Shown: positions 37,339-46,268, numbered from the stretch's first letter. The stretch: DNA of 64,000 nucleotides from Actinomycetospora chiangmaiensis DSM 45062 (GCF_000379625.1 NZ_KB903248.1:152697-216696); one strand, 5' to 3'. Numbers and translations are program-made. The notes: a model not told the origin generated them from the sequence alone.

Positions 37339-38005
37339 GCTTCGCGACCGAGGTCCGGTCGGCGACGCCGCGGTCGTCCCACCACCGCGCCACGTCGGGG
37401 TCCGCGGCCCGGAGCTCGTCGACGAGCGCGAGGAGCCGCCGGTCGCGCGGGTGGCGCCCGACCTCGTAGCGCAGCGCACCGACGGCGGCCGCCGCGAAGT
37501 CGGGCCAGTTCACGATCCGCGCGCGAGCGTCCGCATCCAGGAAGAGCCACCGGACGAACGACTCCCCCGATTGCAGGTCCACGCCCAGCACCGGAGCCAG
37601 CAGCGGACCGGCGGCGAGGACCTCGCCCCGCCGTCCCAGCAGCAGCGTCGGCACGTGCGTGAGCGCGGTCATGAGGCGCAGCAGCCCGGGATCGGCCCGC
37701 TGCGGCGCCTCCCACCCGGCGTCCCACCGACGGGACGGGGCCGCCAGGTCGCGCAGGTGCGCCCGCTCGACGTCGTCGAGCCGCAGCGCCCGCGCGAGCG
37801 CCTCCACGACGTCGTCGGGCATGGTGCGCTGCCGACCCTGCTCGACGCGGCTGTAGTGGTCCGGGCTCAGCCCGACGAGCCGCGCGAGCTCCTCCTTGCG
37901 CAGCCCCGGGACCCGTCGTGGGCCCGGGACCGGCGTGATCCCGGCCTGCGCCGGGGTCAGCCGGTCGCGGCGGGACCGCAGGAAGGCGCCGAGTTCGGAG
38001 GGCAC
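37169..38005 (-). CDS. XRE-family regulator with MmyB-like ligand-binding domain
   Basis: About 278 residues from a GTG at 38005; an ATG at 38047 would add 14 residues. The N-terminal helix-turn-helix shows ELGAFLRSRRDRLTPAQAGI and KEELARLVGLSPDHYSRVEQGR. The C-terminal MLTR/MmyB domain carries LTHVPTLLLGRRGEVLAAGPL, ARIVNWPDFAAAAVGALRYE and DHPTAGRLEFGIEAVSVPHD, with a typical VVYTVEPDSPTERAL ending. These regulators usually control a neighbouring redox gene, here likely the divergent SDR at 38093. The last residues (VSTQWGHSPS) come from a GTGAGCACT hairpin, and the stop codon lies within it. Confidence 0.87.
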   Translation of the reverse strand: MPSELGAFLRSRRDRLTPAQAGITPVPGPRRVPGLRKEELARLVGLSPDHYSRVEQGRQRTMPDDVVEALARALRLDDVERAHLRDLAAPSRRWDAGWEAPQRADPGLLRLMTALTHVPTLLLGRRGEVLAAGPLLAPVLGVDLQSGESFVRWLFLDADARARIVNWPDFAAAAVGALRYEVGRHPRDRRLLALVDELRAADPDVARWWDDRGVADRTSVAKLIDHPTAGRLEFGIEAVSVPHDPEQRLVVYTVEPDSPTERALWLRLVSTQWGHSPS

Positions 38006-38092
38006 GGGGTCGACCCTACGGAGCAGCCGCCCGCGGAACGTGGTCATCGGATGCCCTGGCTGCGTCCCGACGTCGGGTGTGGTCTCGACGCC

Positions 38093-38824
38093 ATGACCCG
38101 TCACGCCCTCGTCACCGGTTCCACCAGCGGGATCGGTGCCGCCACCGCCCGTGCCCTCACCGCCGCCGGCCTGCGCGTCCTCGTCACCGGCCGCGACAAG
38201 AACCGCGGCGACGCCCTCGCCGCCGAGCTCGGGACGACGTTCCTCCCCTCCGACCTCACCGGCTCCCCCGACGAGCTGCGCACCTTCGCCGCCGCCGCGA
38301 CCGACGCCCTCGACGGACACGTCGACGTGCTCGTCCACAACGCGGCGGTGTGCCCGCCGGTGGACACCCCGTCGCTCTCCGACGCCGATCTCGAGGCCGC
38401 CCTCGGGGTGAACGTCCGCGCCCCGCACGTGCTCACCGCCGCGCTCGCCCCCGCGATGGCGGAGCGGGGCGAGGGCGCGATCGTCGTCATCGGGTCGTGG
38501 ATGGCGCACGTCGGCCACCCGTTCGTCGGGCTGTACTCCGCGACGAAGGCCGCCGAGCTGCAGCTGGCGCGCAGCTGGGCGGCCGAGTTCGGGCCCCGCG
38601 GGGTGCGGGTGAACAGCGTGTCGCCGGGCGCCACGCGGACCCCGATCAACGACGCCGACGACGCGGTCGTCGCGGCGATGACCGCCCGCACCCCCGCCGG
38701 GCGCCCCGGTCGGCCCGAGGAGATCGCCGACGCCGTCACGTGGGTGCTGTCCGACGCCGCGCGCTACCTGCACGGCGCGGAGATCGCCGTCGACGGCGGG
38801 ATCACCCCCACCAGCCTCGGCTGA
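38093..38824 (+). CDS. Short-chain dehydrogenase/reductase
   Basis: 243 residues from ATG 38093. Classical SDR: the cofactor motif TGSTSGIGAATA at 8-19, NAA in VLVHNAAVC, the catalytic serine in VIGSWMAH, and YSATK with catalytic tyrosine and lysine. RVNSVSPGATRTPIND and a C-terminal GAEIAVDGGITP complete the fold. The substrate is unknown. It is divergent from the MmyB-type regulator, the common arrangement for a regulated oxidoreductase. A second SDR follows 43 bp downstream. Confidence 0.9.
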   Translation: MTRHALVTGSTSGIGAATARALTAAGLRVLVTGRDKNRGDALAAELGTTFLPSDLTGSPDELRTFAAAATDALDGHVDVLVHNAAVCPPVDTPSLSDADLEAALGVNVRAPHVLTAALAPAMAERGEGAIVVIGSWMAHVGHPFVGLYSATKAAELQLARSWAAEFGPRGVRVNSVSPGATRTPINDADDAVVAAMTARTPAGRPGRPEEIADAVTWVLSDAARYLHGAEIAVDGGITPTSLG

Positions 38825-38867
38825 CGGGGCACGCGTGACCCGACCCGTCGTCGGGAACGCTCGGACC

Positions 38868-39644
38868 ATGCGTCCCCTCGCCCTCGTCACCGGCGGCTCC
38901 TCCGGCATCGGTTTCGAGCTCGCCCAGCAGCTCGCGCAGCACGGCCACGACGTCGTGGTCTCCGGCCGCGCCGACCGCGTCCACGAGTCCGCGGCCGCGC
39001 TGCGTGGGCACGGTGGGGAGGCGTGGGGCGTCCAGGTCGACATGGGCACCCACGACGGCGTCGAGGAGTTCTGGTCGTTCGTCGCCGGCCTGGAGCGGCC
39101 GCTCGAGGTCGCGTGCCTCAACGTCGGGATCGGGATCGGCGGCGCCTTCGCCGACACCGACCTCGACGCCGAGCTCGAGCTCATCGCGATCAACGTGACC
39201 GGAACCGTGCACCTGGCCAAGCGCGTCGTCCACGCGATGCTCCCCCAGGGCCGCGGCCGGATCCTCGTCACCTCCTCGATCTCCGCGTTGCAGCCGACGC
39301 CCTACGAGACGGTGTACGGGCCGAGCAAGGCGTTCGGATTCTCCTTCGCCGAGTCGCTGCGCGAGGAGCTGCGCGAGTCGGGCATCGTCGTCACCGCGCT
39401 GCTCCCCGGGGCCACGAACAGCGAGTTCCACCACTCCGCCGGCATGGACGACACCGTCTTCGGCGACGACTCCTGGAAGAACGACCAGGCCGAGGTCGCC
39501 CGCCTGGGCTACGAGGCGCTGATGCGCGGCGACGACCACGTCATCGGCGGCGACGACGCGACCCGCCAGCAGGTCGAGGACAACAGGAAGCTCACCGAGG
39601 TGGAGAAGGCCGAGAAGCACGCGGCGATGGCGCGCCCTTCCTGA
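38868..39644 (+). CDS. Short-chain dehydrogenase/reductase
   Basis: 258 residues from ATG 38868; an upstream GTG at 38835 would add 11 residues from a dispersed repeat (GACCCGTCGTCGGGAAC). The cofactor motif is TGGSSGIGFELA. The NAG position is unusual, reading CLNVGIGIGG. The catalytic serine is in TSSISALQ. The YxxxK motif is VYGPSKAFGFSFAES. LLPGATNSEFHH follows. The tail is charged (EVEKAEKHAAMARPS). This resembles the DltE/YqjQ-type SDR group. It is probably cotranscribed with the SDR upstream. The substrate is not known. Confidence 0.88.
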   Translation: MRPLALVTGGSSGIGFELAQQLAQHGHDVVVSGRADRVHESAAALRGHGGEAWGVQVDMGTHDGVEEFWSFVAGLERPLEVACLNVGIGIGGAFADTDLDAELELIAINVTGTVHLAKRVVHAMLPQGRGRILVTSSISALQPTPYETVYGPSKAFGFSFAESLREELRESGIVVTALLPGATNSEFHHSAGMDDTVFGDDSWKNDQAEVARLGYEALMRGDDHVIGGDDATRQQVEDNRKLTEVEKAEKHAAMARPS

Positions 39645-39762
39645 ACACCGCCAGGTGGTCGGCGACCGGACCGAAGGTCAGCAGCCCGGAGTTCGCGCCG
39701 GCCACCTCCCCGGCGGCCGGTGAGCGTCGCGAGGTTCGGCCGGGAGGGGTGCGACGCGCCGG

Positions 39763-40746
39763 TCAGGTGTCGAGCAGGTCCGGGGCGAAGACCTCGTCGA
39801 CGGTGAAGCGGTGCGCGGACAGGCCCTGCTCGTGCTGGTAGCGCAGGAAGGTGTCGAGCTCCGCGCGGTTCGCCCCGATGCCGTAGGGCCACCAGTCCTC
39901 GCCGAGGAGCGCGAGGTCGTCCTCCACGAGCCGGCTCATCCACGGCAGCATCGTGTGCACCTGGTAGAGCCGGCGGCCGGCACCGAGGTAGTGGTCGCGG
40001 GCCGCGTCCTTCGCCGCGAGGAAGCCCTCGTACGCGGCGCGGGCGAGGTCGGGGTGGTCCGCGAGGGCATCGGCGCGGACGACGACGGCGTGCATCATCG
40101 GGAACATCCCGGTCCGCCGGTGCCAGTCCTGCTCGACCGGCACGTAGTCCTCGAACAGCCGGCGCACCCCGGGCCCGCCGTACGTGGCGGGCACGTTGGC
40201 GCTGAACAGCGCGTCGATCTCGCCCGCGGCGAGCAGGTCGGACAGGGCCCGGTCGGGCTCCGCGACGATCTCGACGCCGTCCGGCGAGCGCGGCGGGACG
40301 AAGTCGAACGGGGCCATCGGGGTGTCGAGGCCGCCGATGACCCAGCGGTTGGCGGCCGGGTCGACGCCGTACTCGTCGGCGAGGATGCCCTTGGCCCAGA
40401 CCCCCGAGTCCTGCCCGTACATCCCGAACTCGCCGATCGTGCGGCCGACCAGGTCCGCCGGCGTGTGGATGTCGGAGTCGGCGTGGACGTAGACGCAGGA
40501 GTGCCGGAAGACCCGGTTGGGGAAGGCGGGGACGCCGACGAACGCGCCTGGCTCCTCCTCGAGGACGCGGAGGAGGAACCCGAGGCCGAGCTCGGCGACG
40601 TCGAACTCCCGGTCGCGCAGCATCCGGGCGAAGACCTCCGGCACGATGCTCCCCGTCCGCATCTCGATCTCGTGGCCGGCGAAGCCCGCCGTGCCCTCGA
40701 ACAGGGCGGCGGTCGTGTCGTAGCGCATGGACCCGACGGTGATCAT
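39763..40746 (-). CDS. 4,5-dihydroxyphthalate decarboxylase-like protein (periplasmic-binding fold)
   Basis: 327 residues from ATG 40746. The sequence opens VGSMRYDTTAALFEG, contains the FDVAELGLGFLLRVL block, VGVPAFPNRVFRHS, YVHADSDIHTPADLVGRTIGEFGMYGQDSGVWAKGIL and DWHRRTGMFPMMHAVVV. These fit the Pht5-like 4,5-dihydroxyphthalate decarboxylases, a type II periplasmic-binding fold used as a cytosolic enzyme. There is no signal peptide, so a transport role is unlikely. Actual substrate is inferred only by family. It is divergent from a LysR regulator, suggesting aromatic-compound induction. No other phthalate genes are nearby. Confidence 0.8.
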   Translation of the reverse strand: MITVGSMRYDTTAALFEGTAGFAGHEIEMRTGSIVPEVFARMLRDREFDVAELGLGFLLRVLEEEPGAFVGVPAFPNRVFRHSCVYVHADSDIHTPADLVGRTIGEFGMYGQDSGVWAKGILADEYGVDPAANRWVIGGLDTPMAPFDFVPPRSPDGVEIVAEPDRALSDLLAAGEIDALFSANVPATYGGPGVRRLFEDYVPVEQDWHRRTGMFPMMHAVVVRADALADHPDLARAAYEGFLAAKDAARDHYLGAGRRLYQVHTMLPWMSRLVEDDLALLGEDWWPYGIGANRAELDTFLRYQHEQGLSAHRFTVDEVFAPDLLDT

Positions 40747-40826
40747 GCGTCCACCATGCGCCCGCGCACACTCAGACGTCCAAGACCGTGTTGCGCTCGG
40801 ATCGATCGCGCTCGACGCTGAATCGC

Positions 40827-41690
40827 GTGGAACTGCGGCAACTCACCTACTTCGAGGCGGTCGTGCGCTGCGGCGGGTTCACGCGGGCGGCCGAGGACCT
40901 CCTGGTCGCCCAACCGGCGATCTCCGCGCAGGTGCGGCGGCTCGAGTCGGAGCTGGGCGTCGCGCTGCTGACGCGCACCACCCGGCGGGTCGCGCTGACC
41001 GAGGCGGGCGAGCTGGTCCTGGCACGGGCCCGTCGCGTGCTCGCCGAGGTGGCGGCGGCGCGGGACGAGGCGGCGCAGGTGGCGCAGGTCGTGCGCGGTG
41101 CCGTCGCGGTCGGGACCACGGGCGTGCTGGGCGGCTTCGACCTGCCGGCGGTGCTCGCCGGGTTCGCCCGTCGTCATCCGGGGGTGACGCTGTCGCTGCG
41201 GACCGGGCTCGTCGACGCGCTGACCGACGACCTGGTCGCGGGGGCGCTCGACCTCGTGCTCGGCCCGATCCATCCGGAGCTCCCGCCGGGCACGGCGGCC
41301 ACCCCGCTGGCGCCGGACCGGCTCGTGCTGCTGACCCCACCCGGACGCGAGGGCGGGGACCTCGCGGACCTCGACGGCCAGCCGTTCGTGTGCCTGCCGT
41401 CCGGGAGCGGGCTGCGCGACGTGCTCGACGGCCTGGCGGCCCGGCTGGGCGTCGACCTGCCCGTGCGGTTCGAGGCGTCGACGCCGGACGGGGTGCGCGA
41501 CCTCGTGGCGGCCGGGCTCGGCGTCGCCCTGCTCGCCGGGTCGGCCGTCGACCGGCCGGGACCCACGGTCGGGGTGCACGAGGTGGTGCCCGCGACCGCG
41601 CACCCGCCGTTCGGCGTGTTGCACCGCACCCCGATGTCCCCCGCCGCCCGGGCACTGCACCTCGCGATGATCGGCGCCGGCGCACCCTGA
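40827..41690 (+). CDS. LysR-family transcriptional regulator
   Basis: About 287 residues from GTG 40827, giving the usual VELRQLTYFEAVV N-terminus; an earlier start adds 13 residues. The winged HTH reads GGFTRAAEDLLVAQPAISAQVRRLESELG. The effector domain includes VAVGTTGVLGGFDLPAVLAGF, HPGVTLSLRTG and GLGVALLAGSAVD. LysR proteins bind the intergenic region and activate the divergent gene with a small inducer, here most likely the decarboxylase-like gene at 39763. The 80-bp intergenic region contains GATCGATC, but I cannot assign an operator firmly. Confidence 0.9.
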   Translation: MELRQLTYFEAVVRCGGFTRAAEDLLVAQPAISAQVRRLESELGVALLTRTTRRVALTEAGELVLARARRVLAEVAAARDEAAQVAQVVRGAVAVGTTGVLGGFDLPAVLAGFARRHPGVTLSLRTGLVDALTDDLVAGALDLVLGPIHPELPPGTAATPLAPDRLVLLTPPGREGGDLADLDGQPFVCLPSGSGLRDVLDGLAARLGVDLPVRFEASTPDGVRDLVAAGLGVALLAGSAVDRPGPTVGVHEVVPATAHPPFGVLHRTPMSPAARALHLAMIGAGAP

Positions 41691-41697
41691 GCCGGCG

Positions 41698-41962
41698 TCA
41701 GCGACCTGCGGGAGCGAGAACGAACCGGGGTCCGTCGTCGTCGGGGACGACGTCGAGCACGTGGTGGCCGGGCGGCACCAGGTCGGCGTCCACCAGGACC
41801 GTCAGGCCGTCGGCCGCGACGACGAGATCACCGGGCCGGTGGGTCGCGCCGGTCGCAAGGTCGACCGGAGCCGGACGGCCGGCGTGGACCGCGCGGACCC
41901 GCACGGTCGCGGTCGCGCTCGGCGTGGAGGGCACGGACGGCGTGGTCGGTGAGGGTGATCAT
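41698..41962 (-). pseudogene. HesB/IscA-like small protein gene with apparent frameshift
   Basis: A strong GAGGAGG ribosome site lies 5 bases before an ATG at 41962, and the first residues MITLTDHAVRALHAER match the start of HesB-like iron-sulfur proteins. That frame stops after about 45 codons. The second half continues in another frame from about 41910: VRVRAVHAGRPAPVDLATG, then PGDLVVAADGLTVLVD, DVVPDDDGPRFVLAPAG, the C-terminal pattern of the family. A one- or two-base shift near 41900-41920 would join them. Either the gene is broken, the sequence has an error, or translation starts at an internal GTG (41934). It is last in the hsp20/merR group. Confidence 0.5.
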
Positions 41963-41995
41963 GCGGCCTCCTCGTCGTCGGTCCGGACGCCGTGG

Positions 41996-42403
41996 TCAGG
42001 GGTCGGGCCGGTCGGCCTCGCGCCGCGCCTCCCGGGCCTCGTCGCGCTCCTCCCGCGCGGTGTCGCGCTCGCGCACGGCGACGTCGCGTTCCCGCCGGGC
42101 GTCGTCCCGTTCGGTGCGGGCGTCGTCCCGTTCGGTGCGGGCCGCGTCGAGGCTGCTGCGGAGGTCGAGGATCTCGGACGCGCTGGCGAGCGTGTGCCCG
42201 CCGTCGGCCAGGAGCCGCAGGGCGGCGACCCGGTCGAGCTGGCGCCGGGAGTAGCGCCGGTGGCCGCCGACGGAGCGGGCGGGACTCACCAGGCCCGCCG
42301 TGTCGAGGCTGCGCAGGAACGCGGGCGGGACGTCGAGCAGGTCGGCCGCCTGCCCCATTCCGTACGTGGGGTGGTCGGGATCGTCGAGGCGGTCGAGGGC
42401 CAC
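41996..42403 (-). CDS. MerR/HspR-like regulator with heptad-repeat tail
   Basis: About 135 residues. GTG 42403 with GAGAGGA eight bases upstream is preferred; a longer frame to 42544 exists. The MerR HTH reads YGMGQAADLLDVPPAFLRSLDTAGLVSPARSVGGHRRYSRRQLDRVAALRLL, close to HspR. The last 45 residues are an uninterrupted heptad pattern (TERDDAR twice, RERDVAV, RERDTARE, ERDEARE), a coiled coil. A perfect 21-bp tandem repeat at 42100-42141 encodes part of it. HspR proteins repress chaperone genes, and the hsp20 gene lies just upstream. Repression of hsp20 is inferred. Confidence 0.8.
   Translation of the reverse strand: MALDRLDDPDHPTYGMGQAADLLDVPPAFLRSLDTAGLVSPARSVGGHRRYSRRQLDRVAALRLLADGGHTLASASEILDLRSSLDAARTERDDARTERDDARRERDVAVRERDTAREERDEAREARREADRPDP
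42100..42141. repeat. 21-bp tandem repeat within the merR-like gene
   Basis: CGTCGTCCCGTTCGGTGCGG plus G, repeated twice without gap. It encodes two identical heptads (ARTERDD) of the coiled coil and is a site where the number of heptads could change by slippage. Confidence 0.85.
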
Positions 42404-42573
42404 GCGGCCGATCCTCTCCCATGCCGACCGCTGCGCCCGGACGTGCCGGACGGGGCGGGCCGTGCTGCACCCGCCCCGCCCGGTCTCGGACAGGGTCACT
42501 GATGTCTCGTCGTGGTGGTCATGGAGCTGCGGGGAGCACACCACCTCCTCCGGTCACGGCCGTCACGGACCGG

Positions 42574-43029
42574 TCAGGACGACGAGGCCGGGGCCTCGTG
42601 ATCGGCGTGGTCGGCGTCGATCGACCGGGGCGCGGCCGCGTGCTCCACGGAGATCTGACGGGGCTTCGCCCGCTCCGCGACGGGGATCGTCAGGGACAAC
42701 ACCCCGTCGACGTAGGTGGCGTGGAGCCGCTCGACGTCGAGATCCCGGCCGAGGCTCAGCTGACGGCTGTAGCGCCCGCGCGGACGTTCCGCGACCAGCC
42801 ACTCGCCGGAGTCGGCCGGTGCCGTGCGCTCGGCCTTCACCGTGACCGTCTGCCCCTCCGCGGTGATCTCGATCGACCCGGGATCGACGCCCGGGACGTC
42901 GAAGGCGGCGACGACGTGGTCGCCGGCGCGGTAGAGGTCCATCGGCATGCCGGTGCCGGGCTGGCCGCGCCACCCGGTGAGCCGGTCGAGGGAGCGGAAG
43001 GCGTCCACGGGGTCGTAGTTCAGCAGCAC
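42574..43029 (-). CDS. Small heat-shock protein, Hsp20/alpha-crystallin family
   Basis: 151 residues from GTG 43029. The alpha-crystallin domain spans about 29-130: MDLYRAGDHVVAAFDVPGV, SIEITAEGQTVTVKAERT, ERPRGRYSRQLSLGRDLD and the signature ATYVDGVLSLTIPVAE. The C-terminal tail is acidic and His-rich. The I-x-I/V-type motif near the end is weak (RQISVE). Hsp20 proteins hold unfolded proteins in an ATP-independent way. A near-consensus sigma-70-type promoter lies 57 bases upstream. A MerR/HspR-like gene follows on the same strand. Confidence 0.93.
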   Translation of the reverse strand: MLLNYDPVDAFRSLDRLTGWRGQPGTGMPMDLYRAGDHVVAAFDVPGVDPGSIEITAEGQTVTVKAERTAPADSGEWLVAERPRGRYSRQLSLGRDLDVERLHATYVDGVLSLTIPVAERAKPRQISVEHAAAPRSIDADHADHEAPASSS

Positions 43030-43085
43030 GATCGGTCATCCCCTTTCTGAGCCGCACTGCTATCTCCAGCTGACTGACGGTCATA

Positions 43086-43114
43086 GTTATAGGTAGATCT
43101 GCAGGTTCTGTCAA
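43086..43114 (-). promoter_or_regulatory. Strong promoter of the hsp20 operon
   Basis: On the minus strand, TTGACA (43114-43109), a 17-base spacer and TATAAC (43091-43086) match the housekeeping consensus almost fully. The gap to the hsp20 start is 56 bases. A CCGTCAGTCAGCT stretch in that gap and small inverted pieces around it are possible regulator sites, but no canonical HAIR sequence (CTTGAGT-N7-ACTCAAG) is seen. Confidence 0.75.
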
Positions 43115-43162
43115 CACCTTCGCTCCGGTATTGGGCGGGACCGGCGCGGGGCATCCGTGGGC

Positions 43163-44131
<969 letters not shown>

Positions 44132-44139
44132 CCTGCGGT

Positions 44140-44185
44140 CCTGTGAGTACTTTTCCGTGTCGGGGCACGGAAAAGTACTCACAGG
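44140..44185. repeat. GTGAGYACT hairpin, copy C (20-bp arms)
   Basis: CCTGTGAGTACTTTTCCGTG, a TCGGGG loop, and the exact reverse complement. It lies between convergent aldo/keto reductase and CsbD genes. Sequence and placement match copies at 34204 and 37161. Confidence 0.85.
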
Positions 44186-44200
44186 CGCGCAGCGCACCTC

Positions 44201-44371
44201 CTACGAGAACGCGTCCTTCACCTTCGAGGCGCGCTCCTTCACCTCACCCTTCGCCATGTCGGCCTGGCCGCTGCGCTCGAGCTTCTTGTTGCCGGTGAGC
44301 TTCCCGGCCTGCTCCTTCGCCTTGCCCTTGACCTGCTGGGTGCGGTTCTTCGCCGTGTCGTCGACCGTCAT
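44201..44371 (-). CDS. CsbD-family stress-response protein
   Basis: 56 residues from ATG 44371. The highly charged, lysine-rich pattern TVDDTAKNRTQQVKGKAKEQ, then AGKLTGNKKLERSGQADMAKG and EVKERASKVKDAFS is the CsbD repeat. These small proteins are induced by general stress (sigma-B in Bacillus) and are probably natively disordered or helical. The gene is divergent from the DUF1264 gene, near other stress genes (Hsp20, aldo/keto reductase). The gap of 152 bp between 44371 and 44524 shows no clear further element. Confidence 0.87.
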   Translation of the reverse strand: MTVDDTAKNRTQQVKGKAKEQAGKLTGNKKLERSGQADMAKGEVKERASKVKDAFS

Positions 44372-44523
44372 GGTCACGACGGCACCACGCCGTCCGCCCG
44401 ATCGCACCGGTACCGGACGGTAGGACGACGGGTGCCCGAGCGGCCTGGGCCGGGTGCGTCGGCGCCGCTCCGGCGTCCGCGTCGCTCCGTTTCGCCGCGC
44501 GCGGGCGTCGGGCACCTGCCGGT

Positions 44524-45261
44524 ATGTCGCGCGCGGGATGGTTCGGACTGGGGGCGGCCGCCGCGGCGGGCGTGGCGCTGGGACGCACGGTGGTGGGGAG
44601 CGCCGCGGTCGGCGCGGGCCATCCGTGGAGGCACCGGGTGCTGGACGCGGCCTCGGGCGTGATGCAGCAGAAGTATCCGGTGGACGCGATGAGCACCTAC
44701 CTCAACGGCTTCCACTTCTACGCCGACGACATGGGCCGCCAGGTCGAGGCCAGCCACTTCTGCATCCACCTGCGGCACGACCTGCACCAGTGCGTCATCT
44801 TCGACCGCAACGCCCACGACGCCCGCCTGATCGGCATCGAGTACATCGTCAGCGCGGAGCGGTTCCGGGCCCTGCCCGAGGACGAGAAGCGGCTCTGGCA
44901 CAGCCAACACCACGAGGTGTCCTCGGGCGTCCTCGTCGCCCCGGGCATCCCCGAGATCGCGGAGCGGGCCTACTTCTCCGACCTGATCACCACCTACGGC
45001 AAGACCTTCCACACCTGGCAGTACGACCGCGACGACTTCCCCTACGGCATCCCCCGGCTGATGATGGCGTTCACCGCGGAGGGGCAGGCCGACGAGGCGG
45101 CGGTCCGCGACCGGGACCGCCGCCTCGGGGTGTCGGCCCCGGAGCGGCAGCGCAAGCGCTCGGGCATCCCCCGTCCCGACGTCGAGGCGGGCGCCAACGC
45201 CTGGGAGTCCGGCCGGACCGTGCAGACGCGGCTCGAGGAACTGCCCGTCCGCTCCGGTTAG
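44524..45261 (+). CDS. DUF1264 protein, relative of plant oil-body-associated proteins
   Basis: 245 residues from ATG 44524. A short hydrophobic N-terminus (GLGAAAAAGVALGRTVVG) may anchor it. The core is the OBAP/DUF1264 family: YPVDAMSTYLNGFHFYADDMG, QVEASHFCIHLRHDLHQCVIFD, RLIGIEYIVS, LPEDEKRLWHSQHHEVSSGVLVAPG and GKTFHTWQYDRDDFPYGIPRLMMAFT. The histidines and cysteines of this core could bind a metal. In plants these proteins associate with oil bodies; in bacteria the role is unknown. The stop overlaps the stop of the convergent VOC gene by 4 bases. Confidence 0.88.
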   Translation: MSRAGWFGLGAAAAAGVALGRTVVGSAAVGAGHPWRHRVLDAASGVMQQKYPVDAMSTYLNGFHFYADDMGRQVEASHFCIHLRHDLHQCVIFDRNAHDARLIGIEYIVSAERFRALPEDEKRLWHSQHHEVSSGVLVAPGIPEIAERAYFSDLITTYGKTFHTWQYDRDDFPYGIPRLMMAFTAEGQADEAAVRDRDRRLGVSAPERQRKRSGIPRPDVEAGANAWESGRTVQTRLEELPVRSG

Positions 45262-45593
45262 TCCTGCAGCAGGCCGAGCACGTTGCCGTCCGCGTCGGTG
45301 ACGGTGGCCGTGAGGCGCCCGCCCCCGACGTCCTTCGCGGGCTGGGTGACCACCGCGCCGGCGGCCGTGACCGCCGCGAGGGTCGCTTCGATGTCGTCGA
45401 CGTGCCAGTAGCCGACCGGGCCGGTCATCCCGCTGTTCGGGACGAGCCCGATGTGCTGGCCAGCGACGTCGTAGCCCACGTAGTACGGGGCGTCGGCGGT
45501 CGGCTCGACGCCGAGCAGCGCGGTGTAGAGCGGCTCGGCCTTCTCCAGGTCGCTCACGGGGTGCAGCACGGTGCGGATGCCCTGGTTCGCCAT
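45258..45593 (-). CDS. VOC-family (glyoxalase-like) protein
   Basis: 111 residues from ATG 45593. The vicinal-oxygen-chelate fold is shown by TVLHPVSDLEKAEPLYTALLGV, YVGYDVAGQHIGLVP and WHVDDIEATLAAVTAAGA, and by the C-terminal TATVTDADGNVLGLLQD with the metal glutamate replaced by aspartate or located elsewhere. Such small proteins are often detoxification enzymes or resistance proteins. The gene is upstream of nothing on its strand; the RibD-like gene lies 65 bp upstream in the same direction, so both may share a transcript. Confidence 0.88.
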   Translation of the reverse strand: MANQGIRTVLHPVSDLEKAEPLYTALLGVEPTADAPYYVGYDVAGQHIGLVPNSGMTGPVGYWHVDDIEATLAAVTAAGAVVTQPAKDVGGGRLTATVTDADGNVLGLLQD

Positions 45594-45657
45594 GGTGTCC
45601 TCCTCGGGGTTCCGGTGTCCTTCGTGATGCTGACCCGTGCCGGCGCGCAGGTGTGAC

Positions 45658-46188
45658 TCAGCCCCGTGGCACGTACCGCGTCGCCACCACGCCGCCGTCG
45701 AACTCCTCGCGGCTCACCGGCACGAGGTCGAGCTGCCCGTCGAGCCCGGCGAACAGCGTCGGCCCCCGGCCCACCAGGCACGGGTGCACCACGAACTCGT
45801 ACTCGTCGATCAGGCCGAGCTTCGCCAACGCGAGTGGGAGCTGCACGCCGCCGCAGTACAGCCCCTCGCCCGGCTCCTCCTTCAGCCGCCGCACGGTCGA
45901 CTCCAGCGCGGCGGGGCGCACCAGCTCCGCGTCCCGGTCGACGTCGTCGAGGGTGTCCGACACGACGTACTTCCGCGCCGCGTTCATCACCTTCGCGAAC
46001 GGCTCCGCGGCGACCGACGGCTCGCGCCAGAACTCCATCAGCTGGTACGTCACGCGCCCGAAGAGCAGGGCGTCGGCGCGTGCGATCGTCGCCGCCGCGT
46101 GGTCGTGCAGGTCCGCGCTCGGCCGGAACGCGTCGTGACCCACGCACCCGTCGAGCGAGACGTTGATCGAGTAGCGGAGCGGTCGCAT
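45658..46188 (-). CDS. Dihydrofolate reductase-like (RibD C-terminal domain) protein
   Basis: 176 residues. ATG 46188 gives the family N-terminus MRPLRYSINVSLDGCVGH; longer in-frame starts overlap the rnpB terminator. Motifs are LLFGRVTYQLMEFW, KYVVSDTLDDVDRDAEL, EEPGEGLYCGGVQLPLALAKLGLIDEYEFVVHPCLVG and GPTLFAG. This NADPH-binding family (YwjB/YyaP) resembles RibD reductases but normally has no known substrate. It lies between the VOC gene and the RNase P RNA, all on the minus strand. Confidence 0.88.
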   Translation of the reverse strand: MRPLRYSINVSLDGCVGHDAFRPSADLHDHAAATIARADALLFGRVTYQLMEFWREPSVAAEPFAKVMNAARKYVVSDTLDDVDRDAELVRPAALESTVRRLKEEPGEGLYCGGVQLPLALAKLGLIDEYEFVVHPCLVGRGPTLFAGLDGQLDLVPVSREEFDGGVVATRYVPRG

Positions 46189-46268
46189 CGCAGGACGGTA
46201 GCGTCCTTCTGCAGGACCGCGAAGCGCCCGATCAGTCGATCCGCTCGGGCGGCCAGGGATCGGCCGCG

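Noticed and set aside
39645..39762. Minus-strand peptide VAGANSGLLTFGPVADHLAV between the SDR and the decarboxylase-like gene
   Set aside because: It looks protein-like but has no start codon, is only about 30 codons, and cannot be tied to a family. It may be a gene relic but evidence is too thin.
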